8,925 nt of DNA from Methanobacteriota archaeon (GTDB taxonomy: Archaea > Hydrothermarchaeota > Hydrothermarchaeia > Hydrothermarchaeales > SZUA-236), in NCBI GenBank assembly GCA_003695745.1, contig RFHW01000149.1, positions 1 through 8,925 of the forward strand, in the 5' to 3' direction. Numbering within the stretch: the first letter of the stretch is position 1; every line of letters begins with the position of its first letter. Below are positions 5,724-8,925 of the stretch, one piece after another. Below the pieces are notes generated by a model. It was not told the DNA's origin. It was given only the letters and a program-made list of their open reading frames with translations, and did not search any database. The position numbers were made by a program, and so were the translations under genes.

Positions 5724-7513
5724 GGATATCGGTTCTTTCAGTGACAAAAAAGGGGGCCGAGACCGGTATGAGGATCGTCAAGGCCCTTGAAGCCCATGAA
5801 ACAGAGCTGTTCGTAAATAAAAGATACCCTGTTCACGGCGCCACACCCATCGATGAGCCTCTGGCCGGGCTTGCAGGCCGGTTGTTCACGAGCCGCGACG
5901 CCCTTGTCTTCGTATCGTCCACTGGCATCGCCCTGCGCTGCATTGCAAGGCACATCCGGGACAAGGCCTCTGACCCTGCCGTGGTGGTTGTGGATGAGGC
6001 CGGGAGGCATGTGATCAGCCTCCTCTCAGGCCACCTTGGCGGCGCAAACGCCCTTGCAAAGGAGATCGCCAGGGGCATAGGCGGCGAGGCCGTGGTCACC
6101 ACCGCAACGGATGTGCAGGGCAGGATGTGCGTGGAGGACCTTGCCAGGCGCCTTGGCCTCACCATAGATGACAGGGAAGGGTGCAAAGGGGTGAACGCCG
6201 CCCTTGCAAATGGTGAGAGGGTGGGGCTTTTTTGCGATTCTTCCATACCTCCTGCTGTGGCCTCCGGTTTCGCCGTGCACCCTCTTGAGGAGATGAAGGA
6301 CCGGGCCCATGACCTTCAGGCGCTTGTGATCATCACAGACAGGGAGATAGAGAGGCCAAGGAAACCTCATGTGCTCCTGCGCCCCAGGGACCTTGTCGTT
6401 GGAGTGGGGTCCAAGAAAGGGGTGTCGGCCAGTCAGGTGGTGGGGACCGTTGAATCGGCCCTGAGAAGGGCAGGTCTGTCGCCGGAGAGCGTGAGGCTCT
6501 TTGCAACGGCAGACTTCAAGGCAGATGAGGAGGGCATAAAGGCGGCTGCCCGGAGCTTTGGCGTGCCCCTCGCACCTGTCAGCATGGAGCGCATCAAAGA
6601 GGCTGAAAGTGGTTTTGCCTCCTCCGATTTTGTGAAGGAGAGGGTGGGCGCAGGCGCCGTTGCAGAGCCCGCGGCGGTGCTGGCATCAGAGAAGGGCGTC
6701 CTGGTCCAGGGGAAGGTGAAGGGCAGGGGGGCGACGGCGGCGATAGCCAGGGACAGGTCCATCTGGAAGGGCAGGATCACCCTTGTGGGCATCGGGCCCG
6801 GGGGCAGGGGGCATATGAGCCTTCGCGCGCGAGAGGCCATTGAGGAGGCGGACTCCATCGTCACATACGAGGGGTATCTGAGCCTCATAGAGGACATGAT
6901 AGGCGAGAGGGAGGTCTTCTCAAACGGGATGATGGGAGAGGTGAAAAGGGCAGAGGAGGCCTGTGAACGGGCGGAGAGGGGTGAGAGGGTGGCTGTTGTG
7001 TGCAGCGGCGACCCCGGTGTCTATGCCATGGCATCCCTAGTCTGCGAGATGCTCTGTGAAAGAGGGCTTACGCTGGATCTTGAGGTGGTGCCGGGCATCA
7101 CCTCTGCGACGGCCTCGGCCGCCCTCCTTGGAGCCCCGCTCTCAACCGACTTTGCCGTCATTTCCCTGAGCGACCATCTCACGCCATGGGAGCGGATCGA
7201 GAAACGGCTGGAGGCCGCCGCCGAATCTGACTTTGTGATAGTGCTCTACAACCCGAAGAGCAGGAGGAGGACCTGGCAGCTTGAGAGGGCGGCCCGGATA
7301 CTCCTGAGGCACCGGCATCCGGAGACGCCTGTGGGCGTTGTGAGATCGGCAACGCGGGAGGGCGAGGAGGCCTTTGTGACAACCCTCAGGGAGCTTGCGG
7401 AGACGGAGGCTGACATGATGACCACAGTGATAATCGGGAACTCCCAGACCTTCACATACAGGGGCCTGATGATAACACCGAGGGGATACAGCGGGAAATA
7501 CAGTCTGGGGTGA
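5720..7513 (+). CDS. cbiGH: CbiG-CbiH fusion: cobalt-precorrin-5A hydrolase / cobalt-factor III C17-methyltransferase
   Basis: One intact frame of 597 residues encodes two enzymes. Residues 1 to about 345 are CbiG, which opens the ring A delta-lactone of cobalt-precorrin-5A and releases acetaldehyde: SSTGIALR (66-73), SGHLGGANALA (103-113), VGVGSKKG (227-234) and TADFKADEEGI (263-273). Residues about 351-597 are CbiH, the C17-methyltransferase that contracts the ring and forms that lactone: VGIGPGG (356-362), CSGDPGVYA (428-436), VPGITSATASA (457-467), VLYNPKS (508-514) and IIGNSQT (571-577). The join (around GRGATAAIARDRSIWKGR) has no obvious long linker, stop or start. CbiG position 231 is Ser where I recall Cys in the usual GxGC(R/K)(R/K)G segment. 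ATG 5720 overlaps the cbiF stop (ATGA), and GGGGGAG lies at 5712-5718. Confidence 0.95.
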   Translation: MRISVLSVTKKGAETGMRIVKALEAHETELFVNKRYPVHGATPIDEPLAGLAGRLFTSRDALVFVSSTGIALRCIARHIRDKASDPAVVVVDEAGRHVISLLSGHLGGANALAKEIARGIGGEAVVTTATDVQGRMCVEDLARRLGLTIDDREGCKGVNAALANGERVGLFCDSSIPPAVASGFAVHPLEEMKDRAHDLQALVIITDREIERPRKPHVLLRPRDLVVGVGSKKGVSASQVVGTVESALRRAGLSPESVRLFATADFKADEEGIKAAARSFGVPLAPVSMERIKEAESGFASSDFVKERVGAGAVAEPAAVLASEKGVLVQGKVKGRGATAAIARDRSIWKGRITLVGIGPGGRGHMSLRAREAIEEADSIVTYEGYLSLIEDMIGEREVFSNGMMGEVKRAEEACERAERGERVAVVCSGDPGVYAMASLVCEMLCERGLTLDLEVVPGITSATASAALLGAPLSTDFAVISLSDHLTPWERIEKRLEAAAESDFVIVLYNPKSRRRTWQLERAARILLRHRHPETPVGVVRSATREGEEAFVTTLRELAETEADMMTTVIIGNSQTFTYRGLMITPRGYSGKYSLG

Positions 7514-7514
7514 T
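7507..7514 (+). promoter_or_regulatory. Ribosome binding site for cbiJ (decides a GTG start)
   Basis: GGGGTGAT overlaps the cbiGH stop codon and ends 5 bases before GTG 7520. It differs at one base from the ideal GAGGTGAT, which supports the GTG start over the out-of-frame ATG at 7513. Confidence 0.65.
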
Positions 7515-7519
7515 GAAGG

Positions 7520-8287
7520 GTGATATGGGTTCTCTCAGGCACATCAGAGGGCGACGCCTTCATCAGGGAGCTGAAGAGAAGGGGTGTGAGGGTGCTGGCC
7601 TCGGCGGTGACGGCGCAGGGCGCGGAGAACGCACGCTCGGCAGGGGCGGATGAAGTGGTGGCCCGGCCTCTTGACAGGGAGATGATGGAGCGTCTTATAA
7701 GCCGCAAAAAGGTGGATGCGGTGGTGGACGCCACCCATCCCTTCGCTGTGGAGGCGTCGAGGAACGCCATAGAGGCATGCCAAGGTGCAGGAGCCCGATA
7801 TGTGAGGCTTGAGAGGCCGGAGGCGGAGCTCCCTGAGAGCAGGCTCATACACACTGTGGATGGTTTCGAGGAGGCGGCGGAGACAGCCTTCGACCTTGGG
7901 GAGACGGTGCTCTCCACATGCGGCGTCAGGAACATCCACATCTTCTATAGGAGGGCCAAATCCTCTGGGAAGCGGTTGATCGCCAAGGTGCTCCCCACCA
8001 GGGAGTCCATGGAGAGATGCCTCGGCCTCGGCATGGCGCCAAAAGACATAATAGGGATATACGGGGCGCTCAATAAGGATATGTACCGGTGCCTTATAAG
8101 ATGGTTCTCGGCCCATGTGCTGGTCACAAAGGAGAGCGGCCCTGCAGGCGGCCTTGAAGACAAGGTCCGGGCAGCCCTTGAAGAGGACATCCCTGTGGTG
8201 GTGGTCAGGCGGCCGCAGGTGGATTATCCCTCTGTGGCCCGCTCACCTGAAGAGGTGCGGGAGATACTGGAGGTGACGGAAGATTAA
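7520..8287 (+). CDS. cbiJ: CbiJ, cobalt-precorrin-6A reductase
   Basis: The 255-residue product reduces cobalt-precorrin-6A to 6B with NAD(P)H in the cytoplasm. Family (CbiJ/CobK) features are the N-terminal nucleotide-binding MIWVLSGTSEG (1-11), VVDATHPFA (68-76), the RLERP motif (96-100), LSTCGVRNIHIF (131-142), KESGPAGGLEDK (204-215) and VVVVRRPQ (226-233). Length is typical. The start is GTG 7520: the family signature begins at residue 2, and a strong GGGGTGAT site precedes it. The 6-base gap after cbiGH is the only true gap between genes in the window. The gene ends in TAA at 8285-8287, overlapping the proposed cobA start. CobK is the aerobic equivalent; the neighbours make CbiJ the better name. 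Confidence 0.95.
   Translation: MIWVLSGTSEGDAFIRELKRRGVRVLASAVTAQGAENARSAGADEVVARPLDREMMERLISRKKVDAVVDATHPFAVEASRNAIEACQGAGARYVRLERPEAELPESRLIHTVDGFEEAAETAFDLGETVLSTCGVRNIHIFYRRAKSSGKRLIAKVLPTRESMERCLGLGMAPKDIIGIYGALNKDMYRCLIRWFSAHVLVTKESGPAGGLEDKVRAALEEDIPVVVVRRPQVDYPSVARSPEEVREILEVTED
8269..8276 (+). promoter_or_regulatory. Perfect Shine-Dalgarno for cobA
   Basis: GGAGGTGA, a full eight-base complement to the usual 3' end of 16S rRNA, lies inside the end of cbiJ and is the best such site I found in the window. Six bases separate it from ATT 8283. No ATG, GTG or TTG stands at a useful distance in the cobA frame. Confidence 0.75.
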
Positions 8288-8925
8288 GGGCAAGGTCTAT
8301 CTTGTTGGCGCAGGCCCCGGCGACCCGGAGCTGCTCACCATCAAGGCAAGGAGGCTTATAGAGGAGGCGGACTCCATACTCTATGACAGGCTTGTAAAGG
8401 AGGAGATACTCCGCTTTGCCCGGGGTGATGCGAGGCTCATCTTCGTGGGCAAGGAGCCTGGGCGCCACATCATAGATCAGGAGGCTATCAACAGGATCAT
8501 CGCCGAGGAGGCCGGGGCCGGGAGGATGGTTGTGCGCCTCAAGGGCGGCGACCCCTTTGTCCTGGGCAGGGGCGGTGAGGAGGCGAGGGCCCTGCGGAGA
8601 CAGGGCATTGACTTTGAGGTGGTGCCTGGAGTGACCTCGGCCATCGCCGTCCCGGAGGCTGCGGGAATCCCCATCACAGATCGAGCTGCCTCTTCAAGCT
8701 TCACCATAGTCTCAGGCCACTCGGCGCGGGATAAAGGGGAGCCGATGACGGACTTCACAAAGATCGAGGCCGAGACCGTTGTCATCCTCATGGGCCTTGG
8801 GAACCTCCCACGCATCGCGGAGCAGCTCATGACAAGGCGCCCCCCTGAGACGCCTGTGGCCGTGATACAGCAGGGCACCACAGAGAACGAGAAGGTGGTC
8901 ATTGGAACGCTGGAGAACATCGCAG
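8283..8925 (+). CDS. cobA: CobA (SUMT), uroporphyrinogen-III C-methyltransferase, 5' part, probable ATT start
   Basis: The frame is open to the right edge, giving about 214 residues of a domain that is usually 240-260, so some 30-45 residues or a fused partner (such as HemD) lie outside. It methylates uroporphyrinogen III at C2 and C7 to precorrin-2, the entry to cobalamin and siroheme. Motifs are VYLVGAGPGDPELLT (5-19), YDRLV (34-38), VGKEPGRH, VRLKGGDPFVLGRGGEE (84-100), VPGVTSAIAVPEAAGIP (114-130), SSSFTIVSGH and the C-terminal TPVAVIQQGTT. The frame is bounded upstream by a TGA at 8274-8276, and codons from there to the conserved core are CGG, AAG, ATT, AAG, GGC, AAG, GTC. ATT at 8283 is therefore the only plausible start, overlapping the cbiJ TAA. 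The first in-frame ATG (8526) would delete the cofactor loop. A lost base turning TTGA into TTA is an alternative explanation. Confidence 0.92.
   Translation, partial: MKGKVYLVGAGPGDPELLTIKARRLIEEADSILYDRLVKEEILRFARGDARLIFVGKEPGRHIIDQEAINRIIAEEAGAGRMVVRLKGGDPFVLGRGGEEARALRRQGIDFEVVPGVTSAIAVPEAAGIPITDRAASSSFTIVSGHSARDKGEPMTDFTKIEAETVVILMGLGNLPRIAEQLMTRRPPETPVAVIQQGTTENEKVVIGTLENIA
8304..8339 (+). repeat. 36-base direct repeat, copy 2 (within cobA)
   Basis: Identical base for base to 4986-5021 in cbiF and in the same reading frame, encoding VGAGPGDPELLT. It reflects relatedness of the two methyltransferase genes, possibly with gene conversion. Confidence 0.85.

Noticed and set aside
7513..7515. 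ATG overlapping the cbiGH stop (TGATG) as the cbiJ start
   Set aside because: It is in a different frame from the CbiJ protein; GTG 7520 is in frame with the family N-terminus and has a strong ribosome site.
7246..7941. Long open frame on the minus strand (231 codons)
   Set aside because: It lies antisense to cbiGH and cbiJ, whose motifs are intact; its protein is Ser/Ala/Arg-rich with no recognisable motif, as expected from GC-rich shadow frames.
8526..8528. First in-frame ATG as the cobA start
   Set aside because: It would remove the first 81 residues, including the SAM-binding loop and YDRLV motif, which are fully conserved upstream.
1..8925. Cobalamin riboswitch, promoter or terminator
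   Set aside because: There is no noncoding stretch longer than 6 bases, so no room for such elements; I saw no terminator hairpin with a T-run between genes.
1..8925. A novel or undescribed system hidden among the genes
   Set aside because: Every plus-strand gene is accounted for by a known cobalamin step, leaving no unexplained gene, repeat array or mobile element.

Overview
The window is the interior of one long plus-strand operon for the oxygen-independent (early cobalt insertion) route of cobalamin biosynthesis. It holds twelve genes: cbiQ (3' end only), cbiO, cbiX, cbiC, cbiD, cbiE, cbiT, cbiL, cbiF, a cbiG-cbiH fusion, cbiJ and cobA (5' part only). All are on the plus strand. The widest intergenic gap is 6 bases, and most junctions are 4-base ATGA or TTGA stop/start overlaps. 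I see no room for a promoter, riboswitch, terminator, RNA gene or mobile element, so the control regions should lie outside the window.

Layout: 1-996 carries the end of an ECF-type cobalt transporter (membrane subunit CbiQ, ATPase CbiO). 993-1391 encodes a short cobaltochelatase of the CbiX-S type. 1388-8287 encodes the corrin ring enzymes CbiC, D, E, T, L, F, G-H and J. 8283-8925 is the start of uroporphyrinogen-III C-methyltransferase, which runs off the right edge.

Working together, CbiQ/CbiO help bring in Co2+; CobA converts uroporphyrinogen III to precorrin-2; CbiX inserts cobalt into sirohydrochlorin; then CbiL (C20), CbiH (C17 and ring contraction), CbiF (C11), CbiG (lactone opening, loss of acetaldehyde), CbiD (C1), CbiJ (reduction), CbiE/CbiT (C5, C15 and decarboxylation) and CbiC (methyl shift) lead to cobyrinate. 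Within the stretch from uroporphyrinogen III to cobyrinate, the only enzyme not seen is precorrin-2 dehydrogenase (CysG/SirC/Met8 type). It, or later genes such as cbiA, cbiP and cbiB, may lie beyond the edges.

Organism: an anaerobic or facultative prokaryote, inferred from the pathway. The DNA is GC-rich, its coding strand is purine-rich, and arginine is largely AGG while ATA is used freely for isoleucine. Strong Shine-Dalgarno sites (one a perfect GGAGGTGA) fit either a bacterium or an archaeon. The short CbiX is common in archaea but also occurs in some anaerobic bacteria. A bacterium of a Desulfobacterota- or Nitrospirota-like group is my weak preference; the sequence alone does not settle it.

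The most unusual point is that cobA has no ATG, GTG or TTG codon that could serve as its start. The only plausible one is ATT at 8283, six bases after the perfect Shine-Dalgarno. Otherwise this looks like a well-ordered but conventional cobalamin operon, and I found no sign of an undescribed system.
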